DNA from: an uncultured Clostridia bacterium
Lineage (GTDB): Bacteria > Bacillota > Clostridia > Oscillospirales > Ruminococcaceae
Direction: 5' to 3'
Assembly (NCBI GenBank): GCA_947625155.1
Contig: CANQNG010000005.1
Location: 1-64,000 of the forward strand
DNA length: 64,000 nucleotides
A model generated the notes under the pieces. It had not been told where the DNA came from. It did no database searches and saw nothing but the letters and a program-made list of their open reading frames with translations. Both the position numbers and the translations under genes were made by a program. How positions within the stretch are numbered: position 1 is the stretch's first letter; each line of letters begins with the position of its first letter. This document shows, piece after piece, positions 51,637-59,959 of the stretch.

Positions 51637-51896
51637 GTGCGTTTCCTCCTTTCAGAAAGGTGGACGGAGGTAATTTTTCCGGTAACGAGGACGCTGTTGT
51701 CGTTGTAGTCGAACACCCGCAGCCCCGTTCCCCAGACCTCGACCGTCATATCCGGTGTCTGGAGGCGGACGAGCACATCGTTGTATTCTAAAATTCTCCG
51801 GCAGTTTTCCAGCCGGAGGGATTCGTTGCCATGGAGGCTGATGTAACTGTCCAGATACATCCAGCTCATGAAAGTGCGTTTCAGACCCTTGCGCAA
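51633..51896 (-). CDS. yqfC: Sporulation protein YqfC
   Basis: This 87-aa protein starts at a TTG (RKGLKRTFMSWMYLD) with AGAGGTGATC just upstream; the first ATG downstream would remove the basic start and lacks a site. YISLHGNESLRLENCRRILE and VTGKITSVHL match the small YqfC/YabP-like beta fold. The adjacent yqfD supports the call. Confidence 0.75.
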   Translation of the reverse strand: MRKGLKRTFMSWMYLDSYISLHGNESLRLENCRRILEYNDVLVRLQTPDMTVEVWGTGLRVFDYNDNSVLVTGKITSVHLSERRKRT

Positions 51897-51988
51897 AAAG
51901 ATCACCTCTGTTTCAATGTATGCGGCAGAATGCCAGATCATGCGGCATAATGCCCGCAGCGGGGACATATGCTGTATAGGTGATCTGT

Positions 51989-52978
51989 ATGAAAAAAATA
52001 GTTCTTGCGGTATCTGTGGCATTGCTGACGGTCGGTGCGGTGGTGTACCATACACAAACGGCTGCAGGGGTCTATGCGGCAGGGGAGCGCTGTTTGCGGG
52101 TGCTGCTGCCATCGTTGTATGTATTTTCGATCTTGGCAGCCTGCAGTGTGAAGATCGGGGCGCTGGAGCTTTTGGCAAAACCGCTGCAGCGCATCAGCGG
52201 ACGGTACGATGCAAGGCATGTGGCAGTTTTGCTGTTTTCGCACGTGGGTGGGTATCCGGTCGGGGCGCAGCTGCTGCATACGATGCGGCAGGAGGGCAGC
52301 ATCAGCGCCGCAGAGGAGCGAAGGCTCTTGTGCGTGTGTATGGGATGCGGTCCGGGCTTTTTGCTGGGAACGGTCTGCGGGAAACAGTCGGTCGGAGTGG
52401 GACTTTGGCTGCTGCTTTCGGTGAGCCTGCCGGATCTGCTGCTTGCGCCTTTGGTTTTACCCCGGAAAGCTGCCGATACGGTCGCTCCCCCTGTCCGCAG
52501 GGTGGGCGTGCAGCTGTTCACGGAGGCGGTAGAGAGCGCTGCAGAGGCAATGCTGAAGATCACGGCAATGGTCACGGCATTCGGGGCAGTGCTGGGCATA
52601 CTGGATGGCATGGGATTGCCCGATGTGCCTGTGCTGCGCAGTCTGTTGGAGATCAGTTGTGTGACTTCGTTTACCGCTGCGGGTGGTTCGCTTCCGGGCG
52701 CAGCGGCGCTGCTTGCATTCGGTGGGATCTGTGTGCATTTGCAGGTAGCAGCGATCTGCGGGGGAGATCTTGGGTGGCTGCAGTTCTGGGCATTCCGGGC
52801 GGCAGCGGCGGCAATGGCATATGTGTTTGCAGCGGTCGGGATGCAGTTTCTAGGAGTAGAACAGGTGTTCCTGCCGGAAATGCGCCCCGCTGTGTACGGC
52901 GGAAGTGCCCTGCCGGGGCTGTGCCTGCTGCTGATGTCGGTGATGCTCTGTAGGAAGAAGGGGTATGGACAGGAATAA
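51989..52978 (+). CDS. YlbJ-like nucleoside-recognition (Gate) membrane protein
   Basis: This 329-aa protein has about eight hydrophobic segments. SHVGGYPVGAQLLHTMRQEG and EERRLLCVCMGCGPGFLLGT correspond to the GxPxGA and C-x-GP segments of the sporulation membrane protein YlbJ. It is divergent from yqfC across a 92-bp gap. TATAGGTGATCTGT precedes the ATG at 51989. It is shorter than B. subtilis YlbJ, so orthology is likely but not certain. Confidence 0.7.
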   Translation: MKKIVLAVSVALLTVGAVVYHTQTAAGVYAAGERCLRVLLPSLYVFSILAACSVKIGALELLAKPLQRISGRYDARHVAVLLFSHVGGYPVGAQLLHTMRQEGSISAAEERRLLCVCMGCGPGFLLGTVCGKQSVGVGLWLLLSVSLPDLLLAPLVLPRKAADTVAPPVRRVGVQLFTEAVESAAEAMLKITAMVTAFGAVLGILDGMGLPDVPVLRSLLEISCVTSFTAAGGSLPGAAALLAFGGICVHLQVAAICGGDLGWLQFWAFRAAAAAMAYVFAAVGMQFLGVEQVFLPEMRPAVYGGSALPGLCLLLMSVMLCRKKGYGQE

Positions 52979-53016
52979 ACGCCGCTGTTTATCCACTTTC
53001 GCTTTTTGCCGGATGC

Positions 53017-53045
53017 TTGACAGAAAGGCTTTTTTGTGCTATGCT
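53017..53045 (+). promoter_or_regulatory. Promoter of the DtxR-like regulator
   Basis: TTGACA, 17 nt and TATGCT. A small hairpin CCCGG-AGAG-CCGGG follows in the leader (53057-53070). Confidence 0.65.
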
Positions 53046-53097
53046 ATAAACAGGACGACCCGGAGAGCCGGGTATTTCAAAGCAAGGAGTGACAACA

Positions 53098-53511
53098 ATG
53101 AATATTTGTGCCGGACAATACCGGTATCTGCTGTGCATCTACCGGCTGCAAAAGGAAAAGAAACGCATTCGCTGTGTGGACATTGCCGCAGAACTTGGCG
53201 TGACCCGACCCAGTGTGAGCAAGATGATGAAATGTATGGTACGTATGGAGCTTGTCGAGCCGGAATATTGCGAGGCGGTACGCCTTACTCCACAGGGACA
53301 TGTGCTTGCCGAGCAGCTGAATGAGAATTATGACCTGACCTATGCCTTTTTCCGGCGGATCCTGCGGTTATCGCCCTCTGATGCAAAGGAACATACCTTT
53401 CTGTTCCTGTCGGATTTCCCGGATCAGACCGTTCGGAAACTGGGCAGCCTTACCATCAGGAGCATTGAACTGGCACGGCGCAAAAACAGCGGTGTGCCTT
53501 CCGGATCATAG
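53098..53511 (+). CDS. DtxR/MntR-like metal-dependent transcriptional regulator
   Basis: This 137-aa protein has an N-terminal winged helix (YRYLLCIYRLQKEKKRIRCVD, then LGVTRPSVSKMMKCMVRMEL) followed by LTPQGHVLAEQL and a short helical dimerisation part. This is the DtxR/IdeR/MntR layout without the SH3-like third domain. AAGGAGTGACAACA precedes the ATG. Iron or manganese response is expected; the following small gene suggests iron. Confidence 0.78.
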   Translation: MNICAGQYRYLLCIYRLQKEKKRIRCVDIAAELGVTRPSVSKMMKCMVRMELVEPEYCEAVRLTPQGHVLAEQLNENYDLTYAFFRRILRLSPSDAKEHTFLFLSDFPDQTVRKLGSLTIRSIELARRKNSGVPSGS

Positions 53512-53547
53512 GACTTTGTACAAAATGCCGAAACGATGCCGACCCAC

Positions 53548-53576
53548 TTGACAAATTGGTCTTGTTGTGTTACACT
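53548..53576 (+). promoter_or_regulatory. Promoter of the FeoB-associated protein gene
   Basis: TTGACA, 17 nt and TACACT lie about 80 nt upstream of the start. Confidence 0.75.
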
Positions 53577-53657
53577 AATGAGTGGAACATGGCTTATATT
53601 TCATGATATTGCCAAGATAAATAAGCCATTGCTAACTAATTTATGGAGGCGGTCGCT

Positions 53658-53858
53658 GTGGGAACATGGGTCATAGCAGGCATCCTGCTTGTCATTGTAT
53701 GCTGTATCGTGCGGTATCTTGTCAGACAGTGGAAAGCGGGACACGGCTTCTGCGTGGGCGGAGACTGCAAGCACTGTGGGCACTGCACACCGGAAACAGG
53801 CTGTTCCGGGAATTGTGCATCCTGTAAGGGCTGCACCGCTGCGAAACAGCAGAAATAA
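53658..53858 (+). CDS. FeoB-associated Cys-rich membrane protein
   Basis: This 66-aa protein has one N-terminal transmembrane helix (WVIAGILLVIVCCIVRYLV) and a cytoplasmic tail with cysteines in CVGGDCKHCGHC, CSGNCASCKGC. The pattern matches the small proteins usually encoded after feoB. Here no feoA or feoB is adjacent. The start is a GTG at 53658 with GGAGG 8 nt upstream; an ATG at 53643 overlaps that site. Confidence 0.78.
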   Translation: MGTWVIAGILLVIVCCIVRYLVRQWKAGHGFCVGGDCKHCGHCTPETGCSGNCASCKGCTAAKQQK

Positions 53859-53859
53859 G

Positions 53860-53890
53860 AAAGGCATCCGCCGGGCAGCGGATGCCTTTT
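53860..53890. terminator. Bidirectional terminator
   Basis: AAAGGCATCCGC/GCGGATGCCTTT with a 6-nt loop lies between converging genes. Confidence 0.85.
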
Positions 53891-53892
53891 GT

Positions 53893-54138
53893 TCATGTCG
53901 GGAGTACCTCGTACATCTGCGAAGCTTCTGCTTTCATGACATGCTCCGCCACGGTGAGTACACGCACCTTGATCGGGTGTGCCCCCATCTGGATCTCGAG
54001 CACGTCCTGTTCTTTGACATCGTAGGAGGCTCTTGCTGCCTTGCCATTGACCAGCACCCTGCCGGCATCGCAGGCTTCGTTAGCAATGGTCCGGCGCTTG
54101 ATCAGCCGGGAAACTTTCAGGTATTTGTCCAGTCTCAT
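53893..54138 (-). CDS. rqcP: S4-domain RNA-binding protein RqcP
   Basis: This 81-aa single S4 domain (MRLDKYLKVSRLIKRRTIAN, VLVNGKAARASYDVKEQD) is of YabO/HslR type. In Firmicutes RqcP works with RqcH in C-terminal alanine tailing of stalled nascent chains. It overlaps the HU gene by 4 nt and lies downstream of mazG. Confidence 0.88.
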   Translation of the reverse strand: MRLDKYLKVSRLIKRRTIANEACDAGRVLVNGKAARASYDVKEQDVLEIQMGAHPIKVRVLTVAEHVMKAEASQMYEVLPT

Positions 54139-54428
54139 TTATTTTGATCCTTTTTGGGGTCAACTGCATCCCGCAGACCTCTGCCGGATCTGAAAACGGC
54201 TGCTCTGCCGGGCGGGAGCTGCATGGGTCTTTTGCTGCGGGGATTCAAGCAGCGCTTCCCCTTGCGGTCCTTGACATTGAACGTCCCGAAACCCGTCAGT
54301 ACGACCTTTTCATCTCTGGCAAGTGCTTCTGTAATAGCATCAAAGATGAAATTGACATCTGCTTCGGCTTCCTTTTTTTTGCGGTTGCGGCTTTTGGCAT
54401 ACAGTGCGATCAGTTCAGATCTGGTCAT
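54135..54428 (-). CDS. HU-family DNA-binding protein
   Basis: This 97-aa histone-like protein has LTGFGTFNVKDRKGKRCLNP followed by the beta-arm and C-terminal VFRSGRGLRDAV. It has the conserved GFGTF and R-x-G arm but reads RSKRPM where many HUs have PQTGE, so it is a variant paralogue. It sits between mazG and rqcP with 4-nt overlaps on both sides. Confidence 0.88.
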   Translation of the reverse strand: MTRSELIALYAKSRNRKKKEAEADVNFIFDAITEALARDEKVVLTGFGTFNVKDRKGKRCLNPRSKRPMQLPPGRAAVFRSGRGLRDAVDPKKDQNK

Positions 54429-55261
54429 GATCCATTCCTCCTTCGGGGGCTATTGAGCGCAAGGCGGCAGCTCTCTTTGGCATCTGCCCAGTATCCATCC
54501 ATCTCATCCGCAGACAGCTCAGGCATTTTTTTCCCGTCCCTGCTGATCAGTGTTTCGGCAGCGGCAAAGCGCTCTATGAATTTGTTGGTGGCTTTTGTCA
54601 GAGCTTGTTCAGCGTCTATGCCCAGATGTCTTGCTGTGTTGACGCAGGAGAACAGCAGGTCGCCCAGCTCCTCTTCCATCATGGAAGCATCTCCCGCCGC
54701 AATGGCAGCCTGTAATTCCGCACGTTCCGCACGCACGCAGTCAAAGGCATCTGCCATACTTTCCAGATCCATGCCGGCTCTTGCTGCCCGTTTGCCGACT
54801 TTCTGTGCCCTTGCAAGGGCAGGGAGAGACTTGGCAACGCTTCTCAGGGTATCGGCATAGGTTTCCTGTCCCTTTGTCTGTTTTTTGATCGCATCCCAGT
54901 TTTTGAGAACGGTCTCGCTGTCCTCCGCTTTCACATCTCCGAATACATGCGGATGCCGCACGATCAGCTTTTTGCACACTGCATCGCAGACTGCATCAAA
55001 GTCAAAAGCTTTCGTTTCCTCCGCCATGGTGCAGTGGAACACGACCTGTAACAGCACATCTCCCAGCTCCTCCCGGAGCAGTGTCATATCTTGCAGATCG
55101 ATCGCCTCCGCTGCCTCATATGCCTCCTCCAAAAGGTCATTCCGTACAGAAGCATGTGTCTGTTCCTTATCCCACGGGCAGCCCTCCGGGGAGCGCAGCA
55201 GTCTGACGATCTCCCTCAGATCAGCGATCGTATACTGTGGTTTCTGCTCAAATTCTACCAT
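54425..55261 (-). CDS. mazG: Nucleoside triphosphate pyrophosphohydrolase MazG
   Basis: This 278-aa tandem MazG protein hydrolyses (d)NTPs to NMP and PPi. The first domain has CPWDKEQTHASVRNDLLEEA and ELGDVLLQVVFH; the second has EEELGDLLFSCVNTARHLG. Both carry the EExxE/ExxD metal motif. CCGGGAGGTAGAGT precedes the ATG. It is the first gene of the mazG-HU-rqcP operon. Confidence 0.92.
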   Translation of the reverse strand: MVEFEQKPQYTIADLREIVRLLRSPEGCPWDKEQTHASVRNDLLEEAYEAAEAIDLQDMTLLREELGDVLLQVVFHCTMAEETKAFDFDAVCDAVCKKLIVRHPHVFGDVKAEDSETVLKNWDAIKKQTKGQETYADTLRSVAKSLPALARAQKVGKRAARAGMDLESMADAFDCVRAERAELQAAIAAGDASMMEEELGDLLFSCVNTARHLGIDAEQALTKATNKFIERFAAAETLISRDGKKMPELSADEMDGYWADAKESCRLALNSPRRRNGS

Positions 55262-55287
55262 ACTCTACCTCCCGGAACATCGTTCCT

Positions 55288-56307
55288 TCAGTGCAGCTCC
55301 GATCGTACAAAGCCGATCTTTCTGTATACCTTGTTCAGAATGCGTGTGGAATAGCGGAGCGCTTCTGCACCGCAGCGGGTGTAGCATTCTTTCAGGTATT
55401 CCTTGTCGGCGATCAGCCGTGCGTAGGTTTCCCGGACAGGTGCAAGGTGATCGGCAACGGCTTCCCCGACAGCGAGTTTGAATGTGCCATACCCCTGCCC
55501 GTCAAATTCCTTTTCTGCCTCCGGTATCGTCTTGCCCGTCACAGCAGAATAAATGGTGAGCAGGTTGTTGATGCCGTCCTTCCCCTCACGGAACACGACC
55601 TCCGAACCGCTGTCTGTGACAGCCCGCTTACACTTGCGGATGATGGTGTCCTTATCATCGAGGATAAGAATGACAGCATTGGGGTTTTCATCGGATTTGG
55701 ACATTTTTTTGGTCGGCTCCTGCAAGCTCATGACCTTTGCGCCGACCGGCGGGATATATGCCTCCGGCACGGTAAAGGTGTCGCCGTAACGCCCGTTGAA
55801 GCGCCTTGCAATGACTCTTGCAAGCTCCAGATGCTGCCGCTGATCTTCTCCCACCGGAACGAGGTCGGCATTGTAGACGAGAATGTCCGCAGCCATCAGT
55901 ACCGGGTAATCGAACAGCCCGGCATTGACATCGTCCGGATGTTTCTGGCTCTTGTCCTTGAACTGTGTCATCCGGGAAAGCTCCCCGAACTGCGTGGAGC
56001 AGTTGAGTACCCAGCTCAATTGTGCATGGGTCGGCACATGGCTCTGGATGAACAGCAGTGATCTTTCCAGATCGATGCCGCAGGCAAGGAGCTGTGCATA
56101 AGCCTCGAGGGTCTTTTGCCGCAGCTTTGCCGGGTCGATGCGGACCGTAATGGCATGTTCATCGACCACGCAGTAAACGCAGCGGTATTCCTCTTGCAGA
56201 GGCGCCCAGTTCCGGATCGCCCCGATATAGTTGCCGAGCGTGAAAGTGCCGGTCGGCTGGATACCGCTGAAGATCAGCTTCTTTTCGGCAGGCTTCTGTT
56301 CACTCAT
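55288..56307 (-). CDS. trpS: Tryptophanyl-tRNA synthetase
   Basis: This 339-aa class I synthetase has the HIGH-equivalent GTFTLGNYIGAI near residue 20 and KKMSKSDENP near residue 197. QFKDKSQKHPDDVNAGLFDY is the characteristic substrate region. GGAAGGCGGTAAGCGGG precedes the ATG at 56307, which overlaps the end of the upstream gene by 8 nt, so the two are probably coupled. Confidence 0.95.
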   Translation of the reverse strand: MSEQKPAEKKLIFSGIQPTGTFTLGNYIGAIRNWAPLQEEYRCVYCVVDEHAITVRIDPAKLRQKTLEAYAQLLACGIDLERSLLFIQSHVPTHAQLSWVLNCSTQFGELSRMTQFKDKSQKHPDDVNAGLFDYPVLMAADILVYNADLVPVGEDQRQHLELARVIARRFNGRYGDTFTVPEAYIPPVGAKVMSLQEPTKKMSKSDENPNAVILILDDKDTIIRKCKRAVTDSGSEVVFREGKDGINNLLTIYSAVTGKTIPEAEKEFDGQGYGTFKLAVGEAVADHLAPVRETYARLIADKEYLKECYTRCGAEALRYSTRILNKVYRKIGFVRSELH

Positions 56308-56842
56308 CCCGCTTACCGCCTTCCGGAAGTCCTTCCTGATCCCGCAGCTGTGCCCTGCGCAGCGCACCCATGACCTGCTGGTACAGGTAATAGACGACAC
56401 GCTTTTCATTCTCTTCCGTTCTGATATTGCGGGGGTCTAGCTCCGTCTTGAACGTGCCGCGCTTGGTCATCAAATAGATAAAATGGCGGTCGCCGACCGG
56501 CAGCGGGTACTGTGAGGTACGCTTGGACAGCGCTTTCAGCGGGGTCGCATTGAGTACGAGATCACGGGCTGCCTGCACAACGGACTTGTACCTTGTGGAA
56601 GCACCGGTATATTCACCGCCATTGTTGAAATAGAGATTTGCTGCGCCGTTGATGAAGCAGACCATCGTGCAGAGTACAGCCGCATTCATCGGGATGTCGA
56701 TGATAACGCCGTATACTTCATCTGCCTTGAATTTCAGACCGGAGAACTGTGCCGGGGGGATGTGCAGCGCACTGCTGCGGGTCGCAAGATACTTTGGTGT
56801 CACCGGATAGGGGTCAAGCGGTGAACGTCTTACTACTGCCAT
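56300..56842 (-). CDS. Conserved-looking protein of unknown function upstream of trpS
   Basis: This 180-aa soluble-looking protein is not recognised. A central hydrophobic stretch (VIIDIPMNAAVLCTMVCFIN) precedes a loop with NGGEYTGASTRYKSVVQAAR, and the C-terminus is charged (NIRTEENEKRVVYYLYQQ). AAAGGATCTTCAATT precedes the ATG. Its codon use is like its neighbours, and the coding potential is supported by overlap with trpS. Confidence 0.6.
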   Translation of the reverse strand: MAVVRRSPLDPYPVTPKYLATRSSALHIPPAQFSGLKFKADEVYGVIIDIPMNAAVLCTMVCFINGAANLYFNNGGEYTGASTRYKSVVQAARDLVLNATPLKALSKRTSQYPLPVGDRHFIYLMTKRGTFKTELDPRNIRTEENEKRVVYYLYQQVMGALRRAQLRDQEGLPEGGKRDE

Positions 56843-56876
56843 AATTGAAGATCCTTTCCTGATAAAATTGCTGTGT

Positions 56877-58073
56877 TCAGCAGCCGAACATGTCTTTGGT
56901 CAGGCTGCCGAGCATGGTGATGCCCTTGTCGATCGCATCGTCCGTCGGGGTGGAGTAATTCAGACGGAACGAATAGGTCACATCGCTTTCTGCCACCATG
57001 AAGGCATTGCCGGGAACGACAGCGACCTTGTAGTCTGCCACTGCCCGCTTGCAGAAGCCGGGCATATCATTGCCTTCCGGCAGTGTACACCAGAGGAACA
57101 GACCGCCCTGCGGACGTGTGAAAGCAACGGCGGACGAGAAACAGCTTTCTATGCCGTGGATCATCCGTTCCGCCTTCTGCTTGTAGATCTGCCGAAGCCC
57201 TGCTAGATGTGCGTCAAAGTCCGTCCCTGTCAGGAAGCGGTAGGCAAGCATCTGCCCGTAATTGCTGGTATGCACATCGGAGACTTGCTTGCAGACCACC
57301 ATTTTGGAGATGATCTCCTTGGGGGCGATGGCATAGCCGACACGGATACCGGGGGAGAGCACCTTGGAGAACGTGCCTGCATAGATGACCCTGCCGTCTG
57401 TGTCCATGCTCTTGAAGGAAGCAACATCCTCTCCTGCAAAGCGCAGATCGCCGTAGGGATCATCCTCCAGGATGAGCACGTTGTATTTCTGGGCAAGTGC
57501 ATACAGCTCTTTCCGGCGGGCAAGCGTGGTCGTCTGTCCGGTCGGGTTCTGGAAATTCGGGATGAGGTAAATGAGCTTCGTGTTAGGATGTGTCCGGAGC
57601 GTATCCTCCAGCAGAGCCGGATCCATGCCGTCCGCATCCATCGGGACACCGACCAGATCGGCATTGTAAGACTTGAACGCATTGAGCGAGCCGATAAAGC
57701 TCGGTGCTTCGCAGATAAGGGTATCTCCGGCGCTGCACAGGGATTTGCAGGCAAGCTCCATGACCTGCTGTGCGCCGGAGGTGATGATGAGTTCATCAGT
57801 ATCTGCCCGGAACCGATCCAGCTTTGCCATGCGTGCCTTGAGCAGGTCACGCAGCGGTGTATAGCCCTCCGTAATGCCGTACTGGAGCATCGTGATCGGT
57901 TCTTCGGCGATAATGGCATCGGAGCATTTCCGTATCCGTTCTACCGGAAAAGCTTCCGGCGCAGGATTGCCGGCTGCGAAGGAGATGACCTCCGGGTCGG
58001 AGGTGAATTTCAGGATCTCACGGATCGCGGAAGCCTGAAGCCCGGCGACCCGATCGGAGAATACATAATTCAT
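56877..58073 (-). CDS. PLP-dependent aminotransferase, class I/II (2-aminoadipate/MocR-type)
   Basis: This 398-aa fold-type-I enzyme has ISFAAGNPAPEAFPVERIRK near the start, ITSGAQQVMELACKSLCSAG, PNFQNPTGQTTTLARRKELY and the Schiff-base lysine region YAGTFSKVLSPGIRVGYAIA. This layout is typical of the 2-aminoadipate or aromatic aminotransferase group without a GntR domain. The substrate is not determinable. AAAGGAACGGATCC precedes the ATG at 58073. Confidence 0.88.
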   Translation of the reverse strand: MNYVFSDRVAGLQASAIREILKFTSDPEVISFAAGNPAPEAFPVERIRKCSDAIIAEEPITMLQYGITEGYTPLRDLLKARMAKLDRFRADTDELIITSGAQQVMELACKSLCSAGDTLICEAPSFIGSLNAFKSYNADLVGVPMDADGMDPALLEDTLRTHPNTKLIYLIPNFQNPTGQTTTLARRKELYALAQKYNVLILEDDPYGDLRFAGEDVASFKSMDTDGRVIYAGTFSKVLSPGIRVGYAIAPKEIISKMVVCKQVSDVHTSNYGQMLAYRFLTGTDFDAHLAGLRQIYKQKAERMIHGIESCFSSAVAFTRPQGGLFLWCTLPEGNDMPGFCKRAVADYKVAVVPGNAFMVAESDVTYSFRLNYSTPTDDAIDKGITMLGSLTKDMFGC

Positions 58074-58150
58074 AGGATCCGTTCCTTTCACATAAAATGC
58101 TTTTGAAAGTCAGCTTGACCGGAGCGATCCTCCGGAAAGCCCATATGTAT

Positions 58151-58179
58151 ATTTTACACCAAAACCCCGTTTCTGTCAA
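58151..58179 (-). promoter_or_regulatory. Sigma-A promoter of the aminotransferase gene
   Basis: On the minus strand TTGACA, 17 nt and TAAAAT lie about 78 nt upstream of the start. Confidence 0.75.
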
Positions 58180-58240
58180 GAGTAATTTTGCAATGTTCTG
58201 CTGAAAAGCTTGCGCAGAACGGCTGTGAGAGGAGTATTTC

Positions 58241-59860
58241 ATGAAAAAACAATCATTTCTGACCGGTTCTCTGCTCCTGACTGCCTCCGCCCTGACTGCC
58301 AAGCTGCTGGGGGCACTGTTCAAGATCCCCCTGACTGCGATGCTCGGCGGGACGGGGATGGGATATTTTAGCTGTGCCTACGGGCTGTTCCTGCCGCTGT
58401 ATGCGGTATTTGTGACAGGGGTATCCACGGCGGTAGCCCGTCCCACTGCGGATCATGCCGGAAAGGGAAATTTTTCCGCTGCCCGTTACGTACGTAAGGT
58501 CGCAAGGACACTCTTCTTCTGGACAGGGCTTGTGGGAACGCTGCTGGCAGCCGGTTTTGCAAAGGGCTTTGCCGCACGCACCAGCCCGGGATCCTACCCG
58601 TCGGTGCTTGCCATTACGCCTGCTGTGCTGCTCTGCTGCCTGACAGCGGTGGAACGGGGGTATTACGAGGGTCTATGCAGCATGACACCGACTGCTGTCT
58701 CACAGGCAGTGGAGGCATTGGCAAAACTGGTCTGCGGGCTTATCTGCTGTTCCTTTTTTCTGAGACATCCGCTGCCCGGCATGACCCGTGAAGCGGCAGG
58801 GGCATTCGGGGCAGTGCTGGGCGTGACAGTCTCCACGCTGGCAGGTCTGCTGTGCATGGTGTTCCGGAATTGTTTGGGCAGACAGGACACTGCCGGCAGT
58901 CAGCCGCACCCGTCAGCCGGCACGGTTATCCGTCTGCTGCTGTCTGTCATGATACCGGCAGCTTTGGGAGCGCTTGTAACAAATCTGACATCCCTGATCG
59001 ACCTGATGACGGTCATGCGGTGTTTTTCAGAACTGCTGCGGACCGACCCGGAAGCCTTTTACAGGGGGGCAGCCCTTTCCGAAAGCATACCGCCCGAAGA
59101 AGCGGCAGCCTTTGTGTACGGCTCGTTCATGGGCTTGTCGGTCACGGTGTTCAACCTTGTGCCAAGCCTGACAAATATGCTTGCGAAAGGTGTCCTGCCC
59201 TGTACGGCACAGGCATGGGCAAGCGGCAGCCGCCGGGAAGCAGCCGGCTATGCAAGGCAGGTGCTGCTGCTGACGGGGCTTGCGGCGATCCCGGCAGGGT
59301 GCGGCATCTTTGTTTTGGCAAGGGGCGTATTGGAATTTCTGTTTGCAGGACGGGAGGCGGAGATCGATGCCGCTGTGAGCAGCCTGCAATGGCTCGCACC
59401 GGGAATGGTGTTCCTGTGTATGACGTTTCCGGTGTTCAGCCTGTTACAGGCAGTGGGAAAAGAAAAACTCCCCGTCCTGCTGATGCTGCCGGGTATTGCC
59501 GTAAAGCTGGTCGGGAATATTTTGCTGATCCCGTACCTGTACACGGCAGGCGCAGCACTTTCCACAAGTCTCTGCTATCTGGTGATCCTGATCCCGGCTC
59601 TGATCTGTTTGAGAAAGGCACTCGGTGAAACTTTGCAGCTCACAGGGATCTTGACGGCGCAGTGCTACAGCGGGGCGATGTGTGCTGCGGCAGCGTGGCT
59701 CTGCTATACAAGATCCCCGTTTCCTCAGCGGCTTTCTCTCCTGCTGGCAGTAGCAGCGGGGGTGGGGGTGTATGTGATCTGTATGCTGCTGTGTGCCCGG
59801 AGGACATTGACGCAGATGCTTCTTCCTGCTGCACGGTATACTTGTGATCCGGATACCTGA
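58241..59860 (+). CDS. SpoVB/MurJ-like polysaccharide flippase (MOP superfamily)
   Basis: This 539-aa protein has about 13-14 transmembrane segments. The N-terminal segment KLLGALFKIPLTAMLGGTGMG and following YAVFVTGVSTAVAR are typical of stage V sporulation protein B and related lipid-linked sugar flippases. The family moves peptidoglycan or wall polymer precursors across the membrane. GAGAGGAGTATTTC precedes the ATG. It is divergent from the aminotransferase gene. Confidence 0.85.
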   Translation: MKKQSFLTGSLLLTASALTAKLLGALFKIPLTAMLGGTGMGYFSCAYGLFLPLYAVFVTGVSTAVARPTADHAGKGNFSAARYVRKVARTLFFWTGLVGTLLAAGFAKGFAARTSPGSYPSVLAITPAVLLCCLTAVERGYYEGLCSMTPTAVSQAVEALAKLVCGLICCSFFLRHPLPGMTREAAGAFGAVLGVTVSTLAGLLCMVFRNCLGRQDTAGSQPHPSAGTVIRLLLSVMIPAALGALVTNLTSLIDLMTVMRCFSELLRTDPEAFYRGAALSESIPPEEAAAFVYGSFMGLSVTVFNLVPSLTNMLAKGVLPCTAQAWASGSRREAAGYARQVLLLTGLAAIPAGCGIFVLARGVLEFLFAGREAEIDAAVSSLQWLAPGMVFLCMTFPVFSLLQAVGKEKLPVLLMLPGIAVKLVGNILLIPYLYTAGAALSTSLCYLVILIPALICLRKALGETLQLTGILTAQCYSGAMCAAAAWLCYTRSPFPQRLSLLLAVAAGVGVYVICMLLCARRTLTQMLLPAARYTCDPDT

Positions 59861-59894
59861 TCGTTTCGCACCTATCGGCAGGCGCTAGGCTGCC

Positions 59895-59942
59895 AAAAAG
59901 TGCCGCCTCGTTTGGGATGAGACGGCACTTTTCTGCTTTGAT
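59895..59942. terminator. Bidirectional terminator
   Basis: AAAAGTGCCG/CGGCACTTTT encloses a further CTCGT...GATGAG arm, between converging genes. Confidence 0.85.
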
Positions 59943-59959
59943 CTATAACGCTGTTCTTC

